64,000 bases of DNA from Caulobacter sp. (GTDB taxonomy: Bacteria > Pseudomonadota > Alphaproteobacteria > Caulobacterales > Caulobacteraceae): contig JAHBYC010000008.1 of NCBI GenBank assembly GCA_019636175.1, positions 23,382 through 87,381 on the forward strand. Direction: 5' to 3'. A program made the translations under genes and the position numbers. This document shows positions 1-8,652 of the stretch, in pieces. The notes beneath the pieces are model-generated. The model was not told the origin of the DNA, ran no database searches, and worked only from the letters and a program-made list of their open reading frames with translations. Numbering within the stretch: position 1 is the first letter of the stretch; every line of letters begins with the position of its first letter.

Positions 1-612
1 GCGGGAGTGGTGGGCTGGACCGACCTGGAAGCCCCGGGGGCCGTGGACGAGATCCGGCGGCTGGCCGGACGGCCGGACCTTCTGGGTCTGCGGCCAATGA
101 TCCAGGATATTCCCGAGGACGACTGGATGCTGCGCCCGTCGCTGGCCCCGGCGCTCGGCGCCATGATTGATGCCGGACTGGCCTTTGACGCCTTGGTGAC
201 TCCCCGCCACCTGGCCATTCTGCGGCGCTTTCTGGACAGCTATCCGGATCTCCGCGTCGTGGTGGATCATGGCGCAAAGCCCGACATCGCCGGCGGCGCC
301 TTCCGGCCATGGGCCGAGGCCATGGGCCGGATCGCGCGGGAAAGCGCCGCCGTGTGCAAGCTGTCAGGGCTCGTCACGGAGGCGGCGCCAGACTGGACCA
401 TGGAGCATCTCCGTCCCTACGTCGAACTGCTGCTCGAGACTTTCGGCCCGTCCCGCCTGATGTGGGGCAGCGACTGGCCGGTGCTTAACCTCAACGGTGA
501 CTACGCGGGCTGGCGCGCCGTGGCCGAGGACCTGGTTTCCGGCCTTCCCGAAGCAGATTGCGATCTGATCTTTGGGGGCGTGGCGCGGGCTTTCTATCAA
601 CTGGAGCGCTGA
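1..612 (+). CDS. Amidohydrolase-2 family protein, probable sugar-lactone hydrolase (5' end outside window)
   Basis: The frame is open from the first base, so only the C-terminal 203 residues are present; a GTG at 7 is not a convincing start. The sequence reads as a metal-dependent TIM-barrel amidohydrolase of the L-fucono-/L-rhamnono-lactonase type: a VVDHGAKPDI strand, a KLSGL strand and the family-typical WGSDWPVL near the C-terminus, whose Asp is the conserved metal/catalytic residue. It overlaps the next gene by one base (TGATG), so the two are translationally coupled. The neighbour is a sugar-acid-type enzyme, which favours hydrolysis of an aldonolactone to an aldonate. The exact sugar cannot be read from sequence. 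Confidence 0.8.
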   Translation, partial: AGVVGWTDLEAPGAVDEIRRLAGRPDLLGLRPMIQDIPEDDWMLRPSLAPALGAMIDAGLAFDALVTPRHLAILRRFLDSYPDLRVVVDHGAKPDIAGGAFRPWAEAMGRIARESAAVCKLSGLVTEAAPDWTMEHLRPYVELLLETFGPSRLMWGSDWPVLNLNGDYAGWRAVAEDLVSGLPEADCDLIFGGVARAFYQLER

Positions 613-1751
613 TGGCGAACATCGACGACATACTTCCCGACGATGGCTTCGCGGGCGTTCTGGTCGGCCGGATCTGGATCGACGGGGCCACGCCGGGCCC
701 ACGTCCGGTGGCGGTGCGGCGAGAGGGGCTTTTTGATCTGTCGGCCCTGGCGCCGACCCTCAGCGATCTCTTCGACCTTGCAAATCCCGCAGGCCAGGTG
801 GCTCGCCACGAAGGTCCATGCCTGGCTACGCTGCAGGAGGCGGCCGACCAGGGCCTGCTCCTTGCGCCCTGCGATCTTCAGGCGATCAAGGCCGCCGGCG
901 TCACTTTCGCGGACAGTCTGATCGAGAGAGTCATAGAGGAAAGGGCGCGGGGTGATGCGGCGGAGGCCGACGCCATCCGGCTTGACCTGGCCAAGGCTGT
1001 CGGATCGGAGCTGACCGGCGTGCGCCCCGGGTCCCCTGAGGCGGAAGCACTCAAGAGGGCGCTTATCGCTGCCGGGCTATGGTCGCAGTATCTGGAAGTC
1101 GGGATCGGTCCCGATGCAGAGGTTTTCACCAAGGCCCAGCCGATGTCGGCGGTAGGCTGGGGCGCGCGCATCGGTGTGCATCCAAAGTCGATGTGGAACA
1201 ATCCTGAGCCGGAGATCGTCCTGGCCTGCGCATCCGATGGGACGGTGGTCGGCGCCACCCTGGGAAATGATGTGAACCTCCGGGATTTCGAGGGCCGCAG
1301 TGCGCTGCTGCTGTCGAAGGCCAAGGACAACAATGCTTCCTGCGCCATTGGTCCTTTTGTCCGCCTTTTTGATGAAACCTTCAGCCTGGAGGACGTCCGG
1401 GCGGCCGAGCTCGGCCTGACCGTCAACGGCCGTGACGGCTTTTTGCTCTCTGGCGCGAGCTCGATGCACAGGATCAGCCGCGATCCGCTCGATCTCGTCG
1501 CCCAGACCCTGAATGCCGAACATCAGTATCCTGACGGATTCATGCTGTTCCTCGGCACATTATTTGCCCCGACCCAGGACCGCGGCGCGCCGGGCGCCGG
1601 TTTCACGCACGCTGTCGGCGACATGGTGTGCATCCGCTCGTCCCGGCTGGGTTCGCTGGTCAATGAAGTGACGACGTCCGACCTTGCGCCGCCCTGGCGC
1701 TTCGGGGCGCGGGCGCTGATGCGCAGTCTGGGGGCGCGAGGCCTCCTCTAG
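612..1751 (+). CDS. Fumarylacetoacetate hydrolase family protein (probable 2-keto-3-deoxy-aldonate dehydratase/hydrolase)
   Basis: This 379-residue protein belongs to the long FAH family that includes 2-keto-3-deoxy-pentonate dehydratases (XylX/AraD1 type). The C-terminal half holds the FAH-fold core: NPEPEIVL with metal-binding acidic residues, GNDVNLRDFEGRSALLL, and a terminal GDMVCIRSSRLGSLVNEV. I start it at ATG 612, which overlaps the lactonase stop, rather than at the upstream in-frame codon at 558 inside that gene. Lactonase followed by an FAH enzyme is the usual order in oxidative, non-phosphorylative sugar-acid pathways. Whether it dehydrates or hydrolyses its substrate is an inference. 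Confidence 0.82.
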   Translation: MANIDDILPDDGFAGVLVGRIWIDGATPGPRPVAVRREGLFDLSALAPTLSDLFDLANPAGQVARHEGPCLATLQEAADQGLLLAPCDLQAIKAAGVTFADSLIERVIEERARGDAAEADAIRLDLAKAVGSELTGVRPGSPEAEALKRALIAAGLWSQYLEVGIGPDAEVFTKAQPMSAVGWGARIGVHPKSMWNNPEPEIVLACASDGTVVGATLGNDVNLRDFEGRSALLLSKAKDNNASCAIGPFVRLFDETFSLEDVRAAELGLTVNGRDGFLLSGASSMHRISRDPLDLVAQTLNAEHQYPDGFMLFLGTLFAPTQDRGAPGAGFTHAVGDMVCIRSSRLGSLVNEVTTSDLAPPWRFGARALMRSLGARGLL

Positions 1752-1840
1752 GTGCGGGCTCTCAAGAGATGGTCCGTTCACCCCTGACCGGGGTGGCTGT
1801 GGTTGGGCGTCTGGACCCGATTGCCGGATCCCGCTCATCT

Positions 1841-2734
1841 CTAGCCGCCGGCGTCGGCGAAGGCCTCCTGTGCGATGCGCCAGAGCGCCTCCGCGTCGGT
1901 CCAGCGATCGGACTCTTCCCGGAGCGCTCCGTCTTCACCTCGAACCTGCCGGGCGTAGTTGATCGTGACCATCCGACCGCCAAACGTGGCATGGTGCGGC
2001 AATAGCTCGGCGGCGAAGGACAGGACTTCGCCGGGCCCGGCTTCGCTCAGGAAGCCCTGGAAGCAGCGGCGCCACATTTCCCTGAAGTGACCGATCGCCT
2101 CACGGTCCGGATCGACCGACATGCCGACCTGAATGCAACCGGAGTCGCCGATTCGGCCATGGACGGACCGGACGCGCTGGAACACCGGGGCCAGACGATC
2201 CAGCTTGCCGTTGAAATCCCCGAAGGTCATCTCGAGACCCGTGTACCAGTGCGACAGGTCGGCCGTGAAGCACAGGTCCGGGAACCGCGCCGCCAGATCG
2301 ATTGTGCGGCGCATATCCTGGGTCAGCGTGCCGCGATGGGTTTCAAGGTGTAGTGGATGGCCTCGACGTGCGCTGGCCTCAAGCATGTCCTCAACCAGGC
2401 GTTCGCCCTCGGGATGCGTCTCGAAACCATCCCCCAGGTGAACCGTGGTGAACTCGAGACCGAGGTCCGCGCCGCGCCGCGCGACGGCGTCAGCCTCGCC
2501 GAGCGACATGATCCGGGCCAGCCCCGTGGCGCGAAAGCCGGCCTTCAGGAACCGTTCGGGCGCCCAGGACTGGACCGCCTCCACGCCCGCCGCGCGCAAG
2601 GCGTCGATGATTTCGGCGAAATCGGGACCCGGGCCGGCGGACCAGGGGGGCAGGCCCAGGAAGATCGTCTCGTTGATGTCCTTGCGCAGGCGCGGAGCCT
2701 TGCAGGCGAGCCCCTGCGGGCGCCCGGTCGTCAA
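1841..2734 (-). CDS. Sugar phosphate isomerase/epimerase family TIM-barrel protein
   Basis: This 297-residue protein has the xylose-isomerase-like (AP_endonuc_2) pattern: a strand-1 segment LGLPPWSAG, metal-ligand-type Glu/His in HLETHRGTL, the ADLSHW strand, and SVHGRIGD near the C-terminal third. Such proteins isomerise, epimerise or eliminate on keto sugars; some act as lyases on 3-keto-glycosides. It starts at TTG 2734, overlapping the dioxygenase stop by 4 bp (TTGA), and no ATG or GTG lies nearby, so it is the second gene of a two-gene unit. Its stop faces the FAH gene 90 bp away. The substrate is unknown. Confidence 0.75.
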   Translation of the reverse strand: MTTGRPQGLACKAPRLRKDINETIFLGLPPWSAGPGPDFAEIIDALRAAGVEAVQSWAPERFLKAGFRATGLARIMSLGEADAVARRGADLGLEFTTVHLGDGFETHPEGERLVEDMLEASARRGHPLHLETHRGTLTQDMRRTIDLAARFPDLCFTADLSHWYTGLEMTFGDFNGKLDRLAPVFQRVRSVHGRIGDSGCIQVGMSVDPDREAIGHFREMWRRCFQGFLSEAGPGEVLSFAAELLPHHATFGGRMVTINYARQVRGEDGALREESDRWTDAEALWRIAQEAFADAGG

Positions 2735-3504
2735 AGGCTCTCGGCCGCCGGCGCACGCCCTTTCAGGTCCAGTCCCTGGTTGACGTGCACCTTCCAGGGA
2801 TAGTGGTCGCCTTCGCCTTCAACCCCGACCGCGTGAAGGTGGTTTGTCACCGCCTTGCGCCAGCCCCGAGAGGTATTCGCCGTTGTCATGTGCGGGGTCT
2901 TGGAATGGTGGAAGGTCACCGAACCACGGGCGATCGGGCAGACCACCATGCGGCTCTCGTCCACATCGCAGGTCAGAAGGTCGCTGGCCATGCCCTCGAC
3001 CCGCCGGTGTTGCAGAATGCCGTCGAGATGGCCGCGGTCGATGAAATGCATGCAGCCATTGTTGGCGTCGACGTCCTGCAGTGGAATCCAGCAGGTGATG
3101 CCCTTGTTATCGAGATTGCGGCCCCAATAGCCCTCGTCCTGATGCCATTCGGTTGGCACGCTCTTGCCCGGCGGCTTGGCCAGGAACTGGTCGTACCAGA
3201 AGGTCATGGGGGTCTGCATAAGCGCCGCGCCGAACTCGACGAGCCATTTGCGATAGGCCTGATCGGCGATGTCCTTCCAGACCAGCGACGGCCAGGACTG
3301 AACAATGCGGAAGGAGCGGTTTTCCCGATCCTCGCTCTCGTCCCAGGCCCAGTCAAAGGCCAGCCGCTCCTTGTCGGTGAGGAGGCTCTCGAGCTTGTTC
3401 TCGATGAGATCAAGGTCCGCCTTTGCAATGGCGTTTTCGACCACCAGCCATCCCCGCTCCGCGAAGGCGTCAATCTGTTCCTTTGTGGGTTTTGGGAAGG
3501 ACAT
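2731..3504 (-). CDS. Phytanoyl-CoA dioxygenase (PhyH) family Fe(II)/2-oxoglutarate oxygenase
   Basis: This 257-residue protein fits the PhyH family. The iron-binding facial triad is visible as HQDEGYWG (His and Asp) and the distal His in FHHSKTPHMT, with WIPLQDVDANNGCMHFI between them. Members hydroxylate lipids and small metabolites using 2-oxoglutarate and O2. An unusual neighbour in a sugar cluster, it may act on a modified sugar, aglycone or amine. It is first in the unit with the TIM-barrel gene. A promoter with the shared operator lies about 40 bp upstream, and a GAGG ribosome-binding site precedes ATG 3504. Confidence 0.8.
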   Translation of the reverse strand: MSFPKPTKEQIDAFAERGWLVVENAIAKADLDLIENKLESLLTDKERLAFDWAWDESEDRENRSFRIVQSWPSLVWKDIADQAYRKWLVEFGAALMQTPMTFWYDQFLAKPPGKSVPTEWHQDEGYWGRNLDNKGITCWIPLQDVDANNGCMHFIDRGHLDGILQHRRVEGMASDLLTCDVDESRMVVCPIARGSVTFHHSKTPHMTTANTSRGWRKAVTNHLHAVGVEGEGDHYPWKVHVNQGLDLKGRAPAAESL

Positions 3505-3541
3505 CGGGACCTCGGCGCTGGCTTATCTCGGCGATGAAAGA

Positions 3542-3570
3542 AAGTTAGTGGTCACAAGGTATTTGGTCAA
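3542..3570 (-). promoter_or_regulatory. Promoter with operator copy 1 for the PhyH/TIM unit
   Basis: Read on the minus strand, TTGACC (3570-3565) and TAACTT (3547-3542) are separated by exactly 17 bp, a good sigma-70-type pair. The inverted repeat TTAGTGGTCACAAG (plus strand 3545-3558) overlaps the -10. About 30 bp here are nearly identical to copy 2 at 6180-6208, including the -35. Confidence 0.7.
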
Positions 3571-3648
3571 GCCGGTCCGGGTCGTCGATCCGGGAGGGGC
3601 TCATGGAGCAAGAGGGTCGAAGCCGCTCGGGCCCAATGGCGACAAAGG

Positions 3649-3672
3649 GGCGCACGCCTCCGGCCGTGCGCC
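3649..3672 (-). terminator. Hairpin after the MFS gene
   Basis: Perfect 8-bp arms GGCGCACG and CGTGCGCC flank an 8-base loop, 36 bp beyond the stop of the MFS gene. There is only a weak U-run on the minus strand, so termination is plausible rather than certain. Confidence 0.4.
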
Positions 3673-3707
3673 AACGCGGCGGATGAAACGACGACCAAGG
3701 GTCTCGA

Positions 3708-5219
3708 TCACTCCTGCGACAGGGCGGCGCCGCGGCGCAGTTCCTCGAGGTTCGCTTCGTGCGTGGCCTGATCAATGCCAAACCGGGAGACGATGAACAT
3801 CGCGATGATGTTGCCGCCCACGATCAGGGGGACGGCGGTAAAGATCAGCCGGTTCATGATCGCCATATCGACCGTTCCGGGAATCGCCTTGGCGGGAAAC
3901 GCCACCCAGGTCAGAAGCAGCCCCGCGATGACGGCGCCCAGCGCCGCCCCCCATTTGTCCAGCAGGCCAAAGGCCGCGTAGAGCACCCCTTCAGATCGCA
4001 GCCCTGACTTGACCGCGATGTCGTCCGCGGCGTCGGCAAGAAGGGAATTGAACATGATGAGGAAGCCGATGGAGAAGGCCACCGCCAGGAAGCCCGACGC
4101 GACCAGCAAGGCCAGGAGTTCATTCGAGCCAACCGGGGGCGTCAGCCCCAGGGCGCGACCGACGAACGGAAGAACGAAGCTGATCGCCCAGCCGAGATAG
4201 CAGGCCATGAGAAACGGCTTCTTGCCGATCCGGGCGGAGATCCGGGGCGCGGCCCACAGCATGATGATCGCCGCAAACGGCGACACGAACAGCACATAGG
4301 CCACCTCCTGAGGCTTCAGAAGCCAGTAGTGCAGGAAGAAATAGGCCTGAAGCCCGAACTGAACACCACCGCCGAAACCGTTCAGAAGCGTCGTGCCCAT
4401 CAGGAACTGAAGGGGCCGGTGCGAGAGAATGAAGATCATCTCTTTCGCGGTCTGGCGAAGCGAGGTCTTCCGGGCGGCCGGTATGTGGAGGTGGCGAATT
4501 CGACCGTGCGTGGACAGCGAGGCTGTGATGATCACCACGAAAATGACCACGGCGGCGAAGAGGCCGAACTCTGCGTATCGTTCGCGGTTGAGAGCGCCCA
4601 AGGGGTTTGCGGCGTCCTCGCGCAGGAAGACCTGGAACAGAATGGCGTTCATCGCCGCGGCGCCGCCGTAGATAAAGAAATAGCGCCAGGCGATGAGGGC
4701 TGTTCGATCGTGGTAATCGGGCGCCAGTTCCGGAGCGAGCGCAAGCGACGGTATCTCGTAGAACGAGACGGCGACACGGACAAAGAGCAGCATCCCGACC
4801 ATGAAGACCAGAAGCCCGGCCGTCCCAAGGGTCTGAGGCGCATGCCACATCAACACGATGCCGATCGCCGAAGGCAGGGCCGAGGCGTACATCAGAAGGT
4901 GCCGGCGGCCCCAACGGCTGCGCAGATTGTCCGAGAACCGGCCGATCACCGGATCGATGACGCTGTCGACGATGATCGTCAGCGCGAGCGCCATGCCGAC
5001 CCAGGCCGCGTTCAGCCCGATGACCTGATTGAAGTAGAGTTGCAGCACCGAGCCTGAAAGCACGGTCGCCGAGACCCCGTAGGCGAGAGAGCCGAAACCG
5101 TAGCCAAGGCGGACGCCGAAACCGAGCGGCGGGGCCGCCCCGGGCTGTTCCTTGACGGGTTCGCCAAGAGATGCGGTCGGTTGCGGTTCGGATGGGGTGA
5201 CTTCGAGACCGGCGGTCAA
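3708..5219 (-). CDS. MFS transporter of the glycoside-pentoside-hexuronide (GPH) cation symporter type
   Basis: This 503-residue inner-membrane protein has about twelve hydrophobic segments. The N-terminal half carries the GPH/MelB-type signature VDSVIDPVIGRFSDNLRSRW after the second helix and GRRHLL in the following loop. Relatives import glycosides or sugars with H+ or Na+. It starts at TTG 5219 in a TTGA overlap with the PIG-L deacetylase gene, so the two are one unit. It is the only inner-membrane transporter in the locus, and pairs naturally with the TonB receptor at 12474-14726 to bring a substrate to the cytoplasm. Confidence 0.85.
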   Translation of the reverse strand: MTAGLEVTPSEPQPTASLGEPVKEQPGAAPPLGFGVRLGYGFGSLAYGVSATVLSGSVLQLYFNQVIGLNAAWVGMALALTIIVDSVIDPVIGRFSDNLRSRWGRRHLLMYASALPSAIGIVLMWHAPQTLGTAGLLVFMVGMLLFVRVAVSFYEIPSLALAPELAPDYHDRTALIAWRYFFIYGGAAAMNAILFQVFLREDAANPLGALNRERYAEFGLFAAVVIFVVIITASLSTHGRIRHLHIPAARKTSLRQTAKEMIFILSHRPLQFLMGTTLLNGFGGGVQFGLQAYFFLHYWLLKPQEVAYVLFVSPFAAIIMLWAAPRISARIGKKPFLMACYLGWAISFVLPFVGRALGLTPPVGSNELLALLVASGFLAVAFSIGFLIMFNSLLADAADDIAVKSGLRSEGVLYAAFGLLDKWGAALGAVIAGLLLTWVAFPAKAIPGTVDMAIMNRLIFTAVPLIVGGNIIAMFIVSRFGIDQATHEANLEELRRGAALSQE

Positions 5220-5989
5220 AGGGCGCTCCCGTGGGCTTTGGGCTTGAGCAGCGCCGAACCCAGCAGGCTCTGCAGAAGCGGCGTCACCGGATAGGGGGTG
5301 TGGCGGTACTGCCGGAAGCCCTCGGCGTGTTCGGCTCCGAAAACGTCGCCCTGCTGCCGCGCCCAGGCCTCAAGAGAGGCCTCGAAGTCATCGACGCCGT
5401 GCTGCTTGGCGACCCAGGCCTTCTGGCTGTGATGGCAGGCCAGCATCGCCTTCCTGATGTCCATGACCTCCGAAACCTCGGTCCCGAACTCCGGCTCCAC
5501 CCTGACGCCGACCCGGTCGCGTCCTCCCGCCGGGTCGCAGAAGTAGAGATGTGGAATGGCGTCCAGGGCCGGAGCATCGCCGGTGCGGTAATTGGGCACG
5601 GGCGCCGCGAAACAGGCGTCGCGGGCCAGCAGGCTGATCGTCTCGTGATCCGGGTGGTAGTCCACGGGGGACGCGGTGATGACAATATCGGCCCTGACCT
5701 CCCGGAGCAGTTCGGTGACCCTCCGCCGGGTCGGGTCGTCGTTGAACACGCCAAGGTCCGGCAGTCCGACGCATCGATAGTCGGCGCCGATGATCGCCGC
5801 GGCTGCGGCGGCCTCGGACTGGCGGATTCCGGCGGTTACGTCCGGTTCGTGTTCCGCGGAGCCGCAGTCACCGGCAGTCGCCGTGGCGATCGTCACCTGA
5901 TGTCCAAGCCGGGAGAGCAGCGCCAGACTGCCGGAAGCCAGCATCTCGATATCGTCGGGGTGCGCGTGCAGCGCCAGAATTCTCACCAT
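5216..5989 (-). CDS. PIG-L family N-acetyl-sugar deacetylase
   Basis: This 257-residue protein starts with the PIG-L/LmbE metal site HAHPDD (residues 8-13) and has the second site HPDH in VDYHPDHETIS. The family contains zinc-dependent deacetylases acting on GlcNAc-containing small molecules, including diacetylchitobiose and mycothiol/bacillithiol precursors. Length matches the family and no signal peptide is seen, so it is cytoplasmic. It is transcribed ahead of the MFS gene from the shared divergent promoter at 6180-6208, with a leader of roughly 180 bases. Context (NagB-like and NAGK-like genes) suggests removal of an N-acetyl group from an imported amino sugar. Confidence 0.85.
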   Translation of the reverse strand: MVRILALHAHPDDIEMLASGSLALLSRLGHQVTIATATAGDCGSAEHEPDVTAGIRQSEAAAAAAIIGADYRCVGLPDLGVFNDDPTRRRVTELLREVRADIVITASPVDYHPDHETISLLARDACFAAPVPNYRTGDAPALDAIPHLYFCDPAGGRDRVGVRVEPEFGTEVSEVMDIRKAMLACHHSQKAWVAKQHGVDDFEASLEAWARQQGDVFGAEHAEGFRQYRHTPYPVTPLLQSLLGSALLKPKAHGSAL

Positions 5990-6159
5990 GGTCTCAGGGC
6001 GCCTCGATCGGGGTCGCGGGGTCTGCGGCAGGCCGCCGGCTCAATCTGGAAGAGTTGAAAACGCCGAAGGCCATGGGCCCCGATCGGCGGATGCGGCAGC
6101 GGGTCAAGACAGGCCCCTCGGCGAAACTAGGGTCTTGGGCATGGTTCGAGGCTCGGCGC

Positions 6160-6208
6160 TTGACCAGGGGTGTTCAAGAAAGTTAGTGGTCACTAGGTAA
6201 TCGGTCAA
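6160..6208. promoter_or_regulatory. Divergent promoters sharing operator copy 2
   Basis: The operator TTAGTGGTCACTAG lies at 6183-6196. On the minus strand TTGACC (6208-6203), 17 bp and TAACTT (6185-6180) drive the deacetylase/MFS unit. On the plus strand TTGACC (6160-6165), 17 bp and TTAGTG (6183-6188) would drive the GH116 unit. One bound regulator would cover both -10 regions. Confidence 0.7.
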
Positions 6209-6219
6209 GGAGGTGTGAT

Positions 6220-8652
6220 GTGACCTCGGAAGGACGCTGTTTGAGCTATTCCGGCGCGACCGCCGAGCGCGTGGCGTTTCCGATGGGCGGTCTTGGCGCC
6301 GGCATGGTGTGCCTGTCCGGAACCGGTGCGCTCACAGCTGTTTCGGTGCGCAACGCGCCTGCCTTGCTCAATGAGCCGTTCATGTTCGGCGCGGTGCGTT
6401 GGTCCTCTTCCAGCGGCGACGGCGCCCGCGTGCTGGAAGGGCCGGTTCCAGCATGGAAGCTCACCTTTCCTTGGCCGGACTCTACCGGCACCGGTCGAGG
6501 TCAGCAGGGAAAGACATTTGGGCTGCCCCGCTTTCCCGGCAGCAGATTCGAACCCCGCTTCCCGTTCGCCCGCCTTGAGCTCGACCCTTGCGAGGGTCCG
6601 CTACGCTGTCGTCTCACGGGCTGGAGTCCGTTCGCGCCCGGGGATGCGGAGGCGTCGAGCCTTCCCGTCGCCGCCATCGAGTACGAATTCGAGAACCACG
6701 CCCGGGAACGGGTCGAGGTCATCTTTTCGTTTCATGCGCGCAACTTCATGCGGATCGCCGGCGCCGAAGGCGCGGCGGGCGTCGACGCGTCCGGAGGCAT
6801 GGTCCGCCTCTGGCAAGCGGGAAGTGGCGAGAGGCCCGAACAGGACGGCGCCTTCACCATTGCCTGCGACGCCGCCGAGACCATTGCCAGCGCCCGCTGG
6901 TTCCGCGGAGGCTGGTGGGATCCGGTCACCGATCTTTGGCGCGGCGTCGCAGAGGGGCGGACGCCACCGGCGGGGTCGCATGAGGCCGGCGAGCCCAGCG
7001 ACGGCGGCAGTCTCTACGTCCCCTTCAGCCTGGAGGCCGGCGAGACCCGGCGTGTTCGGCTACAGCTGTCCTGGTTCGTCCCCCGAACGTCGCTGCGTCG
7101 GGGCGCCGGTCCGTTCGATCCGAAGGGCCGTACGGACGGAACAGAGACCCATGTGCCCTGGTATGCCGCGAAGTTCACAGATGCGGAGGCGTTGGCCAGG
7201 TTCTGGGCCGATCAAATTGACAGGTTGCGGGAACGGTCCGAAACCTTCGCGGCCTGCCTCGCCGAACAGGCATTGCCCCCGGAAATCAAGGACGCCGTCT
7301 CCGCGAACCTGACCATTCTGAAGTCCCCGACGGTGGAGCGTCAGGCTGACGGTCGGCTGTTCATGTGGGAGGGTTGCGCGGACAACGAGGGAAGTTTCGA
7401 GGGCTCCTGCACCCACGTCTTCAATTACGCCCAGTCGATCGCCCACCTGTTCCCGGCTCTCGAGCGATCGCTCCGGGAGACAGAATTCTTTGATAACCAG
7501 GATGACACTGGTCACCAGAACTTCCGAGCCCAGCTTCCCATCCGACCCAATCCCCGGCGGGCGAGAGCCGCCGCCGACGGCCAGCTGGGTGGTATCGTCA
7601 AGGCCTACCGCGACTGGCGCATAGGCGGCGATGAGGCCTGGCTCCGCCGGCTGTGGCCACGCATCGTCGCCAGTCTGGACTATGCCATTCGGACCTGGGA
7701 CCCCGAAGAGGCCGGCTGGCTGACCGAGCCCCATCACAATACCTACGACATTGAGTTCTGGGGTCCCGACGGCATGGCCGGGACAATCTATCTCGCCGCG
7801 CTTCGGGCCGCCGCGGAGATGGCGCGGGCGCTCGGAGAGCCAGGCGACCGCTACGGCGCCCTCGCGGACAAGGCGGTGGCCCGCCTGGAGGGCGAGCTCT
7901 TCAACGGCGAATACTTCCACCAGAAGGTGCTCTGGGACGACCGCGCCCTTGAGGGCGAGATGTCGGCGGAGTCCAGGGAGAGCGTCCGGCGCGAGGGTCC
8001 CAAGTACCAATACGCCGGCGGCTGTCTTTCCGACGGCGTCGTGGGTGAATGGCTGGCACAGGCGTCTAGCCTCGAAACCGGCCTGGATTCCGGCAAGGTC
8101 GCCTCGCACCTGCGAGCCGTCCATCGCTACAACTTTCGGGCCTCACTGCGCGATCACGCCAATCCCCAGCGCCCCGCCTATGCGCTCGGCGATGAGGCCG
8201 CATTGCTTCTCTGCAGCTGGCCCCGGGGCGATGCGCCCCATTTCCCCTTTGTCTACAGCGACGAGGCCTGGACAGGCATCGAGTATCAGGTCGCCGCTCA
8301 CCTCATCCGCCATAAAGAGGTCGCCGCCGGACTGGAAATCGTGCGCGCCGCAAGGGCTCGATACGATGGTCGCGTCCGCAATCCCTTCAGCGAATTCGAA
8401 TGGGGCCATTGGTACGGACGGGCGATGTCGTCCTGGTCGCTGTTGCAGGCCATGACCGGCCAGGACTACGACGCGCGCACCCGCTGCCTCACGCTCGCAC
8501 CCGCCGTTCCGGGAGACGTTTCGGCCCTGCTGGCCACCGAGCGCGGCTATGGCCTGGTCGGCGTTCGCGATGGTGAGCCTTTCGTCGATGTCCGCGAGGG
8601 AACCATAGGCATCGACCGGCTGGAATTCCGTCCCTACCGGGACGCGCCGTGA
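6220..8652 (+). CDS. GH116-type glycoside hydrolase (GBA2/non-lysosomal glucosylceramidase-like)
   Basis: This 810-residue protein has the two-part GH116 layout. The N-terminal beta domain opens with FPMGGLGAGMVCLSGTGAL (from about residue 20), the family's GGxGxGxxxLxGxG signature. The alpha-barrel domain begins near residue 350, with WEGCADNEGSFEGSCTHVFN (383-402) and HNTYDIEFWGPDGMAG (506-521). By comparison with GBA2, E384 is my candidate nucleophile and D510 the candidate acid/base. The start is GTG 6220, 6 bases after a strong AAGGAGG; an out-of-frame ATG overlaps it. No signal peptide is seen, so cleavage is cytoplasmic. Known members hydrolyse beta-glucosides, beta-xylosides and beta-N-acetylglucosaminides. 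Confidence 0.85.
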   Translation: MTSEGRCLSYSGATAERVAFPMGGLGAGMVCLSGTGALTAVSVRNAPALLNEPFMFGAVRWSSSSGDGARVLEGPVPAWKLTFPWPDSTGTGRGQQGKTFGLPRFPGSRFEPRFPFARLELDPCEGPLRCRLTGWSPFAPGDAEASSLPVAAIEYEFENHARERVEVIFSFHARNFMRIAGAEGAAGVDASGGMVRLWQAGSGERPEQDGAFTIACDAAETIASARWFRGGWWDPVTDLWRGVAEGRTPPAGSHEAGEPSDGGSLYVPFSLEAGETRRVRLQLSWFVPRTSLRRGAGPFDPKGRTDGTETHVPWYAAKFTDAEALARFWADQIDRLRERSETFAACLAEQALPPEIKDAVSANLTILKSPTVERQADGRLFMWEGCADNEGSFEGSCTHVFNYAQSIAHLFPALERSLRETEFFDNQDDTGHQNFRAQLPIRPNPRRARAAADGQLGGIVKAYRDWRIGGDEAWLRRLWPRIVASLDYAIRTWDPEEAGWLTEPHHNTYDIEFWGPDGMAGTIYLAALRAAAEMARALGEPGDRYGALADKAVARLEGELFNGEYFHQKVLWDDRALEGEMSAESRESVRREGPKYQYAGGCLSDGVVGEWLAQASSLETGLDSGKVASHLRAVHRYNFRASLRDHANPQRPAYALGDEAALLLCSWPRGDAPHFPFVYSDEAWTGIEYQVAAHLIRHKEVAAGLEIVRAARARYDGRVRNPFSEFEWGHWYGRAMSSWSLLQAMTGQDYDARTRCLTLAPAVPGDVSALLATERGYGLVGVRDGEPFVDVREGTIGIDRLEFRPYRDAP

